From Anaeromyxobacter paludicola (GTDB taxonomy: Bacteria > Myxococcota > Myxococcia > Myxococcales > Anaeromyxobacteraceae): a DNA stretch of 64,000 nt. A program made the position numbers and the translations under genes. Below, piece after piece: positions 27,337-36,438 of this stretch (positions within the stretch are counted from its first letter, which is position 1; each line of letters starts with the position of its first letter). The notes under the pieces are model-generated. The model was given only the letters and a program-made list of their open reading frames with translations. It had not been told where the DNA came from and did no database searches. Where the stretch lies: NCBI RefSeq assembly GCF_023169965.1, contig NZ_AP025592.1, forward strand, positions 372,001-436,000, in the 5' to 3' direction.

Positions 27337-28653
27337 ATGCCCGCGTACCGACTGCTCTTTGCCGACGCCCGCGGCGTCGTCTACGACCACCCCCACCTCC
27401 TCGCCGCGGTCCGCAGCGGGGACGAGCTGCGCCTGGCGCGCGAGCGGGCGCTGCCGCTACCGGAGGGCGCGACCCTCTGCACCCTGCCAGGGAGGCTCCC
27501 CGTCGGGGTGGATCCCGACACGGGCGAGCTCACGGTATTGCGCGAGGTGAAGGTGGGCCGGCGGACCTTCGTCCCGGTGGCGGTCGGCGCCACGCTGCCG
27601 CCCGGGTACACGCGGACCCTGCTCCCCGCCGCGGCCCGCTCGCCGCTCGCCGGGGCCGAGGCGCCGCCGGTCCTGCCGCAGTGGGCCTACACCGCCGCCG
27701 CGCTCGGCCCGGCCGGCCCGGTCGCCTTCGCGCTCCACACCGACCGCCGGCGCCACTGGGATCCGGCCCGGCACTCCACGCCCGACCTGCCGGACCTCGT
27801 CTCGCGCACGCTCGAGGACCGGGGCAACCCGGTGCTGTCGCAGCTCTCGCGCTGCGCGCTCGAGTACCGCTGCTTCACCGCCCAGAACACCTTCTACCGC
27901 CGCGACGAGGGGGCCATCCCGTCGTCGGCGGCCTGCAACGCCGCCTGCGTCGGCTGCCTCTCCGAGCAGGACGAGGGGATGCCGCCCTCCTCGCACGAGC
28001 GGATCCGCAAGGCCCCCACCGCCGAGGAGATGGCGGAGGTCGGGATCCACCACCTCGTGCACGCGACCGGCAAGGTGATGGTGAGCTTCGGCCAGGGGTG
28101 CGAGGGCGAGCCGCTCTTGCGCTGGAAGGAGATCGCCCGCGCCATCCGGCTCATGCGCGCGGCGACCCGGCGCGGCACCATCCACATGAACACCAACGGC
28201 TCGCTCACCGAGGGGCTCGCGGCGGTGATCGACGCCGGGCTCGACGCCTGCCGGATCTCGCTCAACAGCGCCTCGCCCGACCTGTACGCGGCCTACTACC
28301 GGCCGGCGCGGTACGCGCTCGCCGACGTGATCCGCTCGATGAAGCTCGCGAAGCGGAAGGGCGCCTGGGTGTCGCTCAACCTCCTCACCTTCCCCGGCGT
28401 GACCGACCGGGAGGGCGAGGTGGAGCGGCTCTGCCGGCTGGTGCGCGACGCCGGCGTGGACCAGGTGCAGACCCGGCCGCTCGCGATCGACCCCGACCTC
28501 TACCTCGGGCTCGCGCGCTCGCGCGGGGGGCGCGGCCCCGCCCTCGGCATCCCCGGCCTGGTCGCGGCGCTGAAGCGCGCCCGCCCCGGCCTCACCATCG
28601 GCAACTTCTCGCGGGCCCGCTCCGAGCGCGCCCGGACCGGAGCGAAGCGATGA
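27337..28653 (+). CDS. Radical SAM protein of unknown function
   Basis: A 438-residue protein. The first about 190 residues contain no motif I recognise. The radical SAM core follows with the [4Fe-4S] ligands in CNAACVGC (CxxxCxxC, about 200-207). [10 protein letters not shown] and THMNTNGS-like ([13 protein letters not shown]) strands and [12 protein letters not shown] complete the partial barrel. No SPASM or B12 domain is seen. The stop overlaps the start of the RlmI-like methyltransferase (ATGA), so the two are coupled; a role in RNA or protein modification is possible but unproven. A GATATA sequence lies about 15 nt before the ATG. Confidence 0.85.
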   Translation: MPAYRLLFADARGVVYDHPHLLAAVRSGDELRLARERALPLPEGATLCTLPGRLPVGVDPDTGELTVLREVKVGRRTFVPVAVGATLPPGYTRTLLPAAARSPLAGAEAPPVLPQWAYTAAALGPAGPVAFALHTDRRRHWDPARHSTPDLPDLVSRTLEDRGNPVLSQLSRCALEYRCFTAQNTFYRRDEGAIPSSAACNAACVGCLSEQDEGMPPSSHERIRKAPTAEEMAEVGIHHLVHATGKVMVSFGQGCEGEPLLRWKEIARAIRLMRAATRRGTIHMNTNGSLTEGLAAVIDAGLDACRISLNSASPDLYAAYYRPARYALADVIRSMKLAKRKGAWVSLNLLTFPGVTDREGEVERLCRLVRDAGVDQVQTRPLAIDPDLYLGLARSRGGRGPALGIPGLVAALKRARPGLTIGNFSRARSERARTGAKR

Positions 28654-29864
28654 TCCACGGCGAAGCCCAGCTCGAGCTGCAGAAGGACCTCTCGCGCCAC
28701 CTGCGCGCCGGGCACCCCTGGGTGTTCCGCAAGGCCGTCCAGAAGGCGCCCGGGAAGCTCGCGGCCGGCGCCATCGTGGACGTGGTGGAGCAGGGGCGCT
28801 TCGTGGCCCGCGGCTACTACGACCCGCACTCGGCCATCTCGGTCCGGATCCTCACCCGCGATCCGGCGGAGCCCATCGACGCCCAGTTCTGGAAGCGGCG
28901 CGTGCTCCGGGCGGCGGCGCTCCGGCGCGAGCTCGTCCACGGCACCACCGGGTACCGGCTGGTGCACGGCGAGTCCGACGGCCTCCCCGGCGTGGTGGCC
29001 GATCGCTACGACCGGTTCGCCGTGCTGAAGCTCTACTCCGCGGGGCTCACCCCGCACCGGCCGCACATCGTCGAGGCGCTCCGCGCCGCGGCGGAGGAGG
29101 CGGGCGCGCCGCTCGCCGGCATCTACGGGCGCGACGAGATCCCGCACGACGAGGAGCAGGACGACGCCGCGCCGGCCGGCCGGCCGCTCTGGGGCGAGGA
29201 GCCGCCGGAGCGGATCGTCATCGACGAGCACGGGATGTTCATGCTGGTGGACGTCCGGCGCGGGCAGAAGACCGGCACCTTCCTCGACCAGCGCGAGAAC
29301 CGGGCCCTGGTGCGCGCGCTGGCCGCGGGCCGGCGCGAGGCGCTCAACTGCTTCAGCTACACCGGCGGCTTCTCGGTCGCCGCGGCGCTCGGCGGCGCCG
29401 GGCACGTGGTCTCGGTGGACGTGGACAAGGACGCCATCGCCCTCGCGCGCGACAACTTCCGCGCCAACGGCCTCGACCCGGCCGACCACGCCTTCGCCGC
29501 CGAGGACGCCTTCGAGCTCCTGGCGCGCTACAAGCGCGAGGGGCGGCGGTTCGACCTCGTGGTGTGCGATCCCCCCGCGTTCGCGAAGAACCAGCGCGCG
29601 GTGGACGCGGCCCTCGCCGGCTACGCCTCGCTCAACCGGGCGGCGCTCCAGGTGCTCGCGCCGGGCGGGCTGCTCGTGACCGCGAGCTGCAGCGCCCGCG
29701 TGTCGTCGGAGCAGTTCTTCGACGCGGTGAAGGAGGCCGCGTTCAAGGCCCGCATCGACCTGCAGCTCATCGAGGAGCGGCGCCAGCCCGCGGATCACCC
29801 GGTGTCGCCGCAGTTCCGCGAGGGGCGATACCTGAAGCTCTTCGTGTACCGGCGGCAGGCGTAG
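28650..29864 (+). CDS. Class I SAM-dependent rRNA methyltransferase (RlmI-like)
   Basis: A 404-residue protein. The N-terminus is a PUA-like RNA-binding domain (HLRAGHPWVFRKAVQ), a middle EEHD-like part follows, and the C-terminal Rossmann methyltransferase has NCFSYTGGFSVAAALGG (SAM motif I), VDVDKDA and VVCDPPAFAKNQ (DPPAF). TASCSARVSSEQF near the end is typical of the RlmI/YccW family, which methylates C5 of a 23S rRNA cytosine. A roughly 20-residue acidic insertion near 170-185 is not typical. It overlaps the upstream radical SAM gene by 4 nt and the downstream convergent gene by 98 bp. Confidence 0.88.
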   Translation: MIHGEAQLELQKDLSRHLRAGHPWVFRKAVQKAPGKLAAGAIVDVVEQGRFVARGYYDPHSAISVRILTRDPAEPIDAQFWKRRVLRAAALRRELVHGTTGYRLVHGESDGLPGVVADRYDRFAVLKLYSAGLTPHRPHIVEALRAAAEEAGAPLAGIYGRDEIPHDEEQDDAAPAGRPLWGEEPPERIVIDEHGMFMLVDVRRGQKTGTFLDQRENRALVRALAAGRREALNCFSYTGGFSVAAALGGAGHVVSVDVDKDAIALARDNFRANGLDPADHAFAAEDAFELLARYKREGRRFDLVVCDPPAFAKNQRAVDAALAGYASLNRAALQVLAPGGLLVTASCSARVSSEQFFDAVKEAAFKARIDLQLIEERRQPADHPVSPQFREGRYLKLFVYRRQA

Positions 29865-30843
29865 GCCGCGCGGACCGCACCGCGCCCCGCACGCCGAGGA
29901 GCCCGAGCAGCACGAGCCCCAGCACCGCCGCGCGGCGGAGCGGGAAGGGGATCTTCGCGAGCGCGAAGCGGCCCGAGGGGAGCGACGGGTCGGCGGGCGC
30001 GAGCGCCTCCGCGGGGGCGGGCGGCGCCGGGGTGAGGCGGGCGTAGAAGGCGGCCAGGGCAGCGAGCCAGAGCGCCCCGCCGGCAAGGAGCGCCAGGGCC
30101 TCGAGCGGCCGCGCCGGCGCCTCGGGGCCGGGGCGCGACGGGAGCACCGCCGCCAGCGAGGCGATGGCGTTGTTGACGGCGTGCGCCGCCACCGCGGGCC
30201 AGATCGAGCCGGCGCGCCACGCCAGCCAGCCGAAGAGCAGCCCGAGCACGACCAGCGCCGGGAAGCGGACCGGGTCGAGGTGCATGGCCGCGAAGAGCAC
30301 CGCGGTGACGCCGATGGCCGGGGCGGGGCGCAGGCGCAGGAGGAGGGTGCGCTGCACGTAGCCGCGGAAGGCCGCCTCCTCGCAGACCGGCGCGAGCAGG
30401 CTCGCGAGGAGGCCGAGCAGGGCCCGGTGCCAGGCGGGGCCGCCGAAGAGCGGGGTGAGGTCGAAGGCCTTCACCCAGGAGGCCGGCAGCGCGAGCGTGG
30501 TGAGCGCCATCACCGCCCCGGCGGTCAGGAACCCCGCCACCCCGCAGAGGAGCGCGAGCACCAGGGCCGGCACCGGCGGCGCCCGGTCGAGGCCGAGCAG
30601 GCGCCCGGGGCGCAGGTTGGCGCCCGCCGCGGCCAGCGCCGCCGGGAGCAGGAAGGCGAAGAGCTCGCTCCAGGCGAGCCCCAGCGAGGCGCTCGCCGCC
30701 TGGGCCAGCGCGCCCGGGAGGGCGTAGAGGAGCAGCACCGCGACGAAGAAGCCGGCCACGCCGGGAGCCCGCCGCTCCGGCTCGGGGGGCGGCGGGGGCG
30801 GGTCGTGGGGCGCGGGGCCGCCCGGTTCCAGGTCGAGGCTCAC
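29767..30843 (-). CDS. CPBP-family intramembrane metalloprotease
   Basis: A 358-residue membrane protein from GTG with about eight hydrophobic segments. The CPBP (CAAX protease/bacteriocin-processing) motifs are all present: EEAAFRGYVQ with E155, E156 and R160; FAAMHLD with H188; and HAVNNA with H221 and N225. Members cleave within membranes or act in peptide maturation; the substrate is unknown. The N-terminus is Pro-rich and cytosolic. The last about 33 residues are antisense to the convergent methyltransferase gene, an unusually long overlap. coaBC diverges 79 bp away. Confidence 0.85.
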   Translation of the reverse strand: MSLDLEPGGPAPHDPPPPPPEPERRAPGVAGFFVAVLLLYALPGALAQAASASLGLAWSELFAFLLPAALAAAGANLRPGRLLGLDRAPPVPALVLALLCGVAGFLTAGAVMALTTLALPASWVKAFDLTPLFGGPAWHRALLGLLASLLAPVCEEAAFRGYVQRTLLLRLRPAPAIGVTAVLFAAMHLDPVRFPALVVLGLLFGWLAWRAGSIWPAVAAHAVNNAIASLAAVLPSRPGPEAPARPLEALALLAGGALWLAALAAFYARLTPAPPAPAEALAPADPSLPSGRFALAKIPFPLRRAAVLGLVLLGLLGVRGAVRSARPTPAAGTRRASGIAPRGTAATPGDPRAGAAPR

Positions 30844-30921
30844 GGCTGGTGATGATAGGGCCGGAGGCCCTCCGGCGCGAACGCGTTTCCCGGCGCCGCG
30901 CCGGGCGGTTAGGATGCCGCC

Positions 30922-32142
30922 ATGAGCTTCCGGGACCGGACGGTGGTGCTGGGCGTCGGCGGCGGGATCGCGGCCTACAAGGCGTGCGAGCTGGCGCGCC
31001 TGGTGGTGAAGGGCGGCGGGCGGGTGCGCGTCGCCATGACGCCGGCCGCGACCCGCTTCGTGGGGCCGCTCACCTTCCAGGCCATCTCCGGCGCGACGGT
31101 CGCGACCGACCTCCTCGACCCGGAGCAGGAGCGGTCGTACGGCCACCTCGCGCTGGCCCGGCAGGCGGACCTGTTCGTGGTGGCGCCCGCCACCGCCGAC
31201 CTCATCGCCCGGCTGCGCGCCGGGATGGGCGACGACGCGGTGACGACGAGCGCGCTCGCCATGACCTGCCCGGTGCTCGTCGCCCCCGCCATGAACACGC
31301 GGATGTGGGGCAACGCAGCGGTGCAGGAGAACCTCGCCGCGCTGCGGGCGCGCGGCTGGCACGTCGTCGGGCCCGGGGCGGGGGAGCTCGCCGACGGCGA
31401 CGTGGGGGAGGGGCGGCTCGCCGAGCCGGCCGAGATCGCCGCCGCGGCGGAGCGGCTGCTCGGGCGGCGCGACCTCGAGGGGCGCCGGGTGGTCGTGACC
31501 GCCGGGCCGACCCGCGAGCCCATCGACCCGGTCCGCTTCGTCTCCAACCCCTCCACCGGCAAGATGGGCTACGCGATCGCGCGGGCCGCCCGGCGCCGTG
31601 GCGCCGAGGTGGTGCTGGTCTCGGGTCCGGTGTCGCTCGAGCCGCCGCCCGGCGTGAAGGTGGTGCGGGTGGGCGCCGCCGAGGAGCTCGCCCGCGCCCT
31701 GCTCGCCGAGGTGGACGCGGCCGACCTCGTCGTCGCCGCCGCGGCGGTCTCCGACTACCGGCCGAAGCGCCCCTCGGACCGCAAGCTCAAGAAGAGCGAC
31801 GGGGAGGAGTCGATCGTCTTCACGCGCACCCCGGACGCGCTCCTGGCCGCCGGCGAGCGGTTCGCGGGGCGGGCCGGGGCGCCGGTGCTGGTCGGCTTCG
31901 CCGCCGAGACCGAGGACCTCGTCGAGAACGCCCGCGGCAAGCTCGCGCGCAAGCGGCTCGACCTGGTGGTGGCGAACCAGGTGGGCGCGCCCGGCGCCGG
32001 CTTCGGCGGCGACCGGAACGCCGTGCTCCTGGTCGAGGCCGCGGGGACGCCGCGCGAGGTGGCGGGCACGAAGGACGAGGTGGCCGAGGCGATCCTCGAC
32101 CGCGCGGTCGAGCTGCTCGGCGCGAAGCGGCCGCGGGGCTGA
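30922..32142 (+). CDS. coaBC: Bifunctional phosphopantothenoylcysteine decarboxylase / phosphopantothenate--cysteine ligase
   Basis: A 406-residue flavoprotein for steps 2 and 3 of CoA synthesis. The CoaC half (1-185) has GVGGGIAAYKACELAR, a catalytic His in SYGHLALAR and PAMNTRMW. The CoaB half (190-406) has TAGPTREPIDPVRFVSN, NPSTGKMGYAIA and AAAVSDYRPK. The loop expected as ACGDxGxGRM reads ADGDVGEGRL: the active-site Cys of E. coli CoaC is Asp here. A TAGGAT -10 (30910-30915) ends 6 nt before the ATG without a Shine-Dalgarno, suggesting a leaderless mRNA. Confidence 0.95.
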   Translation: MSFRDRTVVLGVGGGIAAYKACELARLVVKGGGRVRVAMTPAATRFVGPLTFQAISGATVATDLLDPEQERSYGHLALARQADLFVVAPATADLIARLRAGMGDDAVTTSALAMTCPVLVAPAMNTRMWGNAAVQENLAALRARGWHVVGPGAGELADGDVGEGRLAEPAEIAAAAERLLGRRDLEGRRVVVTAGPTREPIDPVRFVSNPSTGKMGYAIARAARRRGAEVVLVSGPVSLEPPPGVKVVRVGAAEELARALLAEVDAADLVVAAAAVSDYRPKRPSDRKLKKSDGEESIVFTRTPDALLAAGERFAGRAGAPVLVGFAAETEDLVENARGKLARKRLDLVVANQVGAPGAGFGGDRNAVLLVEAAGTPREVAGTKDEVAEAILDRAVELLGAKRPRG

Positions 32143-32145
32143 CGG

Positions 32146-32255
32146 CCCCCTCCCTGTCCCTCCCCCGCTCCGCGGGAGAGGGGAAGAGGTCGGTCGGGTG
32201 AGCTCAGCGGCGCTCCCTCCCCGCCGGGCGGGGAGGGCGGGGGAGGGGCGGCCAG
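32146..32255. repeat. G/C-rich palindromic repeats, two units
   Basis: Two units (about 32146-32190 and 32211-32253) of C-rich then G-rich arms around a short GC loop, for example CCCCGCCGGGCGGGG. They fill the gap between the convergent coaBC and PLC-like genes and match repeats at 33.5, 36.4, 44.5, 50.0 and 61.1 kb. Confidence 0.8.
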
Positions 32256-32261
32256 CGGCGT

Positions 32262-33215
32262 CTAGGCCGCGAGCCTCGCCAGGCTGGGCGGCAGCACCAG
32301 CTTGCCGTGGATCGCCTTGCGGAAGCTCTCGCGCGTCTCCTCGGCCATGAGGTGCGCGTCGGAGCGCGGCAGCCCCGGGCGCCCGGCGCGGAGCTTGAGC
32401 TGCTTGCGCAGCTCCTGGGCCATCCGGATGTTCCTCGCCCCGGTGGCGTCGGCGGTGGCGGCGCGGCAGCGCTCTCCCTCGGCGAGGAGCCCCAGGATCG
32501 CCTGCACGGCGAGCTCGTCGGTCTCGGTGACCAGGTCGGGCTCGAGCAGGAGGCTGCGCTCCGGGGCGAGGGCGAGCCGCGAGAGCTCCTGGAACCGCTC
32601 GGTCCGCGCGCTCGCGAGGAGCGAGCCGAACAGCTTCTTCGAGACCGCGAACGGCAGCACCGAGGCCGGGCCGAGCGCCCGCTTCAGGAAGGCGTCGTGG
32701 CCGCGGTACGGCCGCGCCGACACCCGGCGCGCCAGCCGGGAGAGCGCGAGGTCCATGCGCTGGTCGTAGCGGAGCTCCCAGTAGGCGTGGCGGGTGCGCG
32801 CCTTGTGGAACGAGTAGACCGTCTTGTAGGGGACGAAGTAGTTGTGGGCGACGGTGTCGGCCGAGAGGTGGGCGAGGAAGCCGAGCGAGAAGGCCTTCTC
32901 CGACGGGTCGCGGGCCTGCTTCAGCACGCTGAAGCCGACCCGCCAGTTGTGGCAGTGGTAGACGTAGCGGGCGAGGTTCTTGCCGACGACGATGTCGGCG
33001 GCGAGGGAGCCGTAGAGGAACTCGTTCCCGAAGTCCTGGAGCAGGCCCCGCACGGAGGGCTGGGCCACCGCCAGGTTGGCGAGCGCCTGGGCCGAGAAGT
33101 TGAGGTGCGCCAGCGGGCCCCAGGCGAGGGCCGGGCTGGGCGCGAGGAGGACGGCGAGCGCCACCGAGGCGAGGGCGAGGAGCGAGAGGGCGCGGAGGAC
33201 GCGAGCGCTGCGCAT
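32262..33215 (-). CDS. Zinc-dependent phospholipase C-like secreted protein
   Basis: A 317-residue protein. Residues 1-35 are a signal peptide with a long hydrophobic core ending ALA, so mature protein begins at WGPLAHLNF. The opening Trp-Gly-x-x-x-His, the later HCHNW and FLAHLSADTVAHNYFVPY match the alpha-helical zinc phospholipase C/S1-P1 nuclease-like fold, in which Trp1 and several His/Asp bind zinc. Lipid-hydrolysing activity is inferred and not sure. The ATG at 33215 follows a strong TACAAT -10 by 9 nt. It diverges from the uracil-DNA glycosylase gene. Confidence 0.76.
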   Translation of the reverse strand: MRSARVLRALSLLALASVALAVLLAPSPALAWGPLAHLNFSAQALANLAVAQPSVRGLLQDFGNEFLYGSLAADIVVGKNLARYVYHCHNWRVGFSVLKQARDPSEKAFSLGFLAHLSADTVAHNYFVPYKTVYSFHKARTRHAYWELRYDQRMDLALSRLARRVSARPYRGHDAFLKRALGPASVLPFAVSKKLFGSLLASARTERFQELSRLALAPERSLLLEPDLVTETDELAVQAILGLLAEGERCRAATADATGARNIRMAQELRKQLKLRAGRPGLPRSDAHLMAEETRESFRKAIHGKLVLPPSLARLAA

Positions 33216-33224
33216 GTGGTACCG

Positions 33225-33254
33225 ATTGTAGGAGCCGGGCGCTGGCGACCGCAA
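33225..33254 (-). promoter_or_regulatory. Putative leaderless promoter of the PLC-like gene
   Basis: Minus-strand TTGCGG (33254-33249), an 18-nt spacer and TACAAT (33230-33225, five of six consensus bases). The ATG at 33215 lies 9 nt after the -10. Confidence 0.55.
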
Positions 33255-33295
33255 CGCCACCTGCCCCGCGCGGGAAAGAGAAGGACGGGTCGAAC

Positions 33296-34180
33296 TTGAG
33301 CACGGTGAACAGGCCAGATGGGGACAGCCTTCCGGAGCTGGCGCTCGAGGCGCTCCGGCAGCTGGAGTGGCTGCGGGAGAGCGGCGAGCGCGAGGTGCCG
33401 AGGGGGCGTCCGGTCGCCCGGCCGGCTGCCGTCGCGGCGGCCGGCGCGGCTCCCCGAGCGCAGCCGCGGACGCCGCTGGCCGCCCCTCCCCAGCCCTCCC
33501 CACCCGGTGGGGAGGGGGCGCCTCGAGGTGCTCGGGAGGAGACCTCTCCGTCCGCAGGCGCGCCGCAGGCGCCATTGGCCCCGCCGGCCTACGCGCTCAC
33601 CGACAAGGGGTGCGGCTCGCCGGCGCTGGTCGGGATCCGCGGCGACGTCGGCGAGTGCGCGCGGTGCAAGCTCGGCGCGACCCGCACCCGGCTCGTCTTC
33701 GGCGTCGGCAACCCGGACGCGGACCTCATGTTCGTGGGCGAGGGGCCGGGCGCCGACGAGGACCTGCAGGGCGAGCCCTTCGTCGGCAAGGCGGGGCAGC
33801 TCCTCACGAAGATGATCGAGGCCATGGGCTTCGCGCGCGGCGACGTCTACATCGCCAACGTGGTGAAGTGCCGGCCGCCCGGGAACCGGAACCCGGAGCC
33901 GGACGAGATCGAGGCCTGCGAGCCGTTTCTCAAGGCCCAGATCGCGGCGGTGAGGCCGAAGGTGATCGTGGCGCTCGGCAAGTTCGCGGTGGCGACGCTG
34001 CTCCGGGACCCCACCCCCATCAGCAAGGTGCGCGGCCAGTGGCGGAGCTACGAGGGCGTGAAGCTCATGCCCACCTTCCACCCCGCCTACCTGCTGCGCA
34101 GCCCCCAGGAGAAGGGGAAGGCCTGGGAGGATCTGAAGCTCGTGATGAGGGAGTTCGGCAAGGTTCCGCCGGGGAGGTAG
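33296..34180 (+). CDS. Uracil-DNA glycosylase, family 4 (Fe-S)
   Basis: A 294-residue DNA-repair enzyme that excises uracil. The conserved core (about 110-290) has the four cluster ligands C121-x2-C124 and C192-x15-C208, motif [21 protein letters not shown] near 148 and the late motif TFHPAYLLR near 260. The TTG at 33296 has AAGGA 10 nt upstream and seems the likely start; GTG at 33305 is an alternative. Residues 50-98 are a disordered Pro/Gly linker absent from the core family, and part of it is encoded by the palindromic repeat (33484-33521). NfeD follows by 2 nt. Confidence 0.93.
   Translation: MSTVNRPDGDSLPELALEALRQLEWLRESGEREVPRGRPVARPAAVAAAGAAPRAQPRTPLAAPPQPSPPGGEGAPRGAREETSPSAGAPQAPLAPPAYALTDKGCGSPALVGIRGDVGECARCKLGATRTRLVFGVGNPDADLMFVGEGPGADEDLQGEPFVGKAGQLLTKMIEAMGFARGDVYIANVVKCRPPGNRNPEPDEIEACEPFLKAQIAAVRPKVIVALGKFAVATLLRDPTPISKVRGQWRSYEGVKLMPTFHPAYLLRSPQEKGKAWEDLKLVMREFGKVPPGR
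33484..33521. repeat. G/C palindromic repeat inside the uracil-DNA glycosylase gene
   Basis: CCCTCCCCACCCGGTGGGGA with flanking C-rich sequence is the same unit as in the intergenic gaps at 50.0 and 61.2 kb. It is in frame and encodes part of the linker ([11 protein letters not shown]). Confidence 0.8.
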
Positions 34181-34182
34181 CC

Positions 34183-35559
34183 ATGCGGAGGGCCCGCGTC
34201 GCCACGTTCGCGCTGCTCGCCGCCGCGGGGGCGGCGCTGGCGGCGTCCCCGCCCGCGGCGGCCCCCGCGCCCGAGTCGGCGCGGCCGCGCGTCGTCACCC
34301 TGGCCCTCTCCGAGCCGATCACCGCCGGCTCGGCCGAGTACCTCGAGGCGGGCCTCGCCCGCGCCAAGCAGGAGGGGGCGGCGCTGGTGGCGGTCACGCT
34401 CGACACGCCGGGCGGCGCGCTCGAGGCCACGCGGGAGATGGTCCAGGCGATGCTCGCCTCCGAGGTGCCGGTGGCCGTCTGGGTGGGCCCGGCCGGCGCG
34501 CGGGCCGGCTCGGCCGGCGTGTTCCTCACGCTCGCGGCGCAGGTGGCCGCCATGCACCCGGCCTCGAACATCGGCGCGGCCCACCCGGTCACCGGGGGCG
34601 GCGGCGACGTGGAGAAGGAGGCCGGCAAGGACATGGCGAAGAAGGTGGAGAACGACACCGCCGCCTTCGCCCGCTCCATCGCCCTCGCCCGCGGCCGGAA
34701 CGCCGAGTGGGCCGAGAAGGCGGTCCGGCAGAGCGTCTCGATCACCGCCGAGGAGGCGCTCCGGCTGAAGGTGGTGGACGCCGTCCTGCCCGACCTGCCC
34801 GCGGTGGTGGCCTTCGCCGACGGGCGCCGGGTGGAGGTGGCCGGGAAGCCGCGCGTCCTAAAGACCCGCGGCGCCACGCTCGAGCCGCTCGAGAAGACGG
34901 TGCGCCAGCGCACGCTCTCCTTCCTCGCCGACCCGAACGTCGCGGCGATGCTGATGCTCATCGGGATGCTCGGTCTCGGGCTCGAGCTCTACCACCCGGG
35001 CTCGATCGTGCCCGGCGTGATCGGCGCCTTCTGCCTGTTCCTGGCCTTCCTCGCCGCGCGGGTGATCCCGGTGAACGCCGGGGCGGTGGTGCTGCTCCTC
35101 GCCGGCGCGGCGCTGCTGGTGCTCGAGGCCTACACGCCCAACCACGGCGTGGCCGCCGCGGTGGGCGTCGCCTGCGTGGCGGTGGGGACCCTGCTCTTCA
35201 TCGACAAGGGCTCCCCCGACTACCGCTTCGACCCGGCCGCCTTCTCGCTCTCGCCGCTCGTGGTCTGGCCGACCCCGCTCGCGGTCTGCGGCCTCATGCT
35301 CTTCGTGGCCTGGAAGGTGGTCCGCTCGCGGCGCGAGCGGCTCCAGGCCGGGGCGCCGGGGCTCGTCGGCGAGCGCGGGGAGGCCCTCTCGGAGGTCGGC
35401 CCGGGCGGGGGCGAGGTCTTCGTCCACGGCGAGTACTGGCGGGCCTTCGCCGCCGCGCCGCTGCCACGCGGGGCGCGCGTCCGGGTGGTGGCCGTGGACG
35501 GGCTGCGCCTCACGGTGGTGGCCGACGCGGGCGCGGACGGGTTAGAACAGGTGCGGTAG
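34183..35559 (+). CDS. nfeD: NfeD-family membrane-bound serine protease
   Basis: A 458-residue long-type NfeD. A signal peptide (1-22) leads to a ClpP-class protease domain (about 38-225) with DTPGGALEATREMV and GARAGSAGVFL, whose Ser would be the nucleophile of a Ser-Lys dyad. Four to five transmembrane segments follow (about 245-370), then the small OB-fold NfeD domain (about 390-458, GLVGERGEALSEV). It starts 2 nt after the glycosylase gene and is followed 37 nt later by a slipin, the usual partner: NfeD homologues cleave the slipin C-terminus at the inner membrane. Confidence 0.91.
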   Translation: MRRARVATFALLAAAGAALAASPPAAAPAPESARPRVVTLALSEPITAGSAEYLEAGLARAKQEGAALVAVTLDTPGGALEATREMVQAMLASEVPVAVWVGPAGARAGSAGVFLTLAAQVAAMHPASNIGAAHPVTGGGGDVEKEAGKDMAKKVENDTAAFARSIALARGRNAEWAEKAVRQSVSITAEEALRLKVVDAVLPDLPAVVAFADGRRVEVAGKPRVLKTRGATLEPLEKTVRQRTLSFLADPNVAAMLMLIGMLGLGLELYHPGSIVPGVIGAFCLFLAFLAARVIPVNAGAVVLLLAGAALLVLEAYTPNHGVAAAVGVACVAVGTLLFIDKGSPDYRFDPAAFSLSPLVVWPTPLAVCGLMLFVAWKVVRSRRERLQAGAPGLVGERGEALSEVGPGGGEVFVHGEYWRAFAAAPLPRGARVRVVAVDGLRLTVVADAGADGLEQVR

Positions 35560-35596
35560 CGATTCACCCAAGGTTCACGCTCGCAGGAGGCGCACC

Positions 35597-36358
35597 ATGC
35601 AGTCGCTCGGCTTGCTCGTCCCCATCGGCCTCGTGGTCGCCTGGTTCGTCTCCGGGCTCCGCATCATCAACGAGTACGAGCAGGGGGTGGTGCTGCGGCT
35701 CGGGCGCTACGTGGGGCTCCGCACCGCGGGGCTCAAGTGGATCGTCCCGTTCGTGGACAAGATGATCGTCATCGACATGCGCGTCACCGCCGAGCAGGTG
35801 CCGCCGCAGGACGTCATCACCCGCGACAACGTCTCGGTGAAGGTGTCGGCGGTCATCTACTTCCGGGTGCTGCAGGCGGAGCGCGCCTTCCTGCAGGTGA
35901 CCGACTTCCTCTTCGCCACGAGCCAGATGGCCCAGACCACGCTCCGCTCGGTGCTGGGCCAGCTCGAGATGGACGACCTCCTCTCGCAGCGCGAGAAGAT
36001 CAACCGACAGCTGCAGGAGATCATCGACCGGCACACCGAGCCCTGGGGCGTGAAGGTGACCGCCGTCGAGGTGAAGCAGGTGGACCTGCCGGAGGAGATG
36101 CGCCGGGCCATGGCCAAGCAGGCCGAGGCGGAGCGCGAGCGCCGGTCCAAGATCATCGCCGCCGAGGGCGAGTTCCAGGCCGCCGAGAAGCTGGGCCAGG
36201 CGGCCGACGTCATCACCCGCAGCCCGGGCGCGCTGCAGCTGCGCTACATGCAGACCCTGGTCGAGATCGCGACCGAGAAGAACTCCACCATCCTCTTCCC
36301 GCTCCCCATCGAGCTCGTGAAGCCCTTCCTGCAGATGGCGGAGAAGGGGGAGAAGTAG
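35597..36358 (+). CDS. Slipin (SPFH/band 7 protein)
   Basis: A 253-residue stomatin-like protein. One N-terminal hydrophobic hairpin (about 5-22), then the SPFH domain beginning INEYEQGVVLRLGRYVGLR with VIDMRVT, TRDNVSVKVSAVIYFRV and a helical oligomerisation part (EMRRAMAKQAEAERERRSKI). It forms large membrane scaffolds. AGGAGG lies 9 nt before the ATG. It follows nfeD by 37 nt; the pair is conserved across bacteria and archaea. The C-terminal region is short with no obvious long hydrophobic cleavage target. Confidence 0.92.
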   Translation: MQSLGLLVPIGLVVAWFVSGLRIINEYEQGVVLRLGRYVGLRTAGLKWIVPFVDKMIVIDMRVTAEQVPPQDVITRDNVSVKVSAVIYFRVLQAERAFLQVTDFLFATSQMAQTTLRSVLGQLEMDDLLSQREKINRQLQEIIDRHTEPWGVKVTAVEVKQVDLPEEMRRAMAKQAEAERERRSKIIAAEGEFQAAEKLGQAADVITRSPGALQLRYMQTLVEIATEKNSTILFPLPIELVKPFLQMAEKGEK

Positions 36359-36387
36359 CGGCGGAGGCATGAGCGCGGTGACGCGTC

Positions 36388-36432
36388 GCCCTCCCTCTCC
36401 CGCGCCAGCGGGGGAGGGCCGGGGAGGGGGCG
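36388..36432. repeat. G/C palindromic repeat between slipin and asparaginase genes
   Basis: One unit with C-rich and G-rich arms around CGCGCCAGCG, in the gap between convergent genes. It closely matches the tandem copies at 50.07-50.16 kb. Confidence 0.8.
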
Positions 36433-36438
36433 CGCCGG

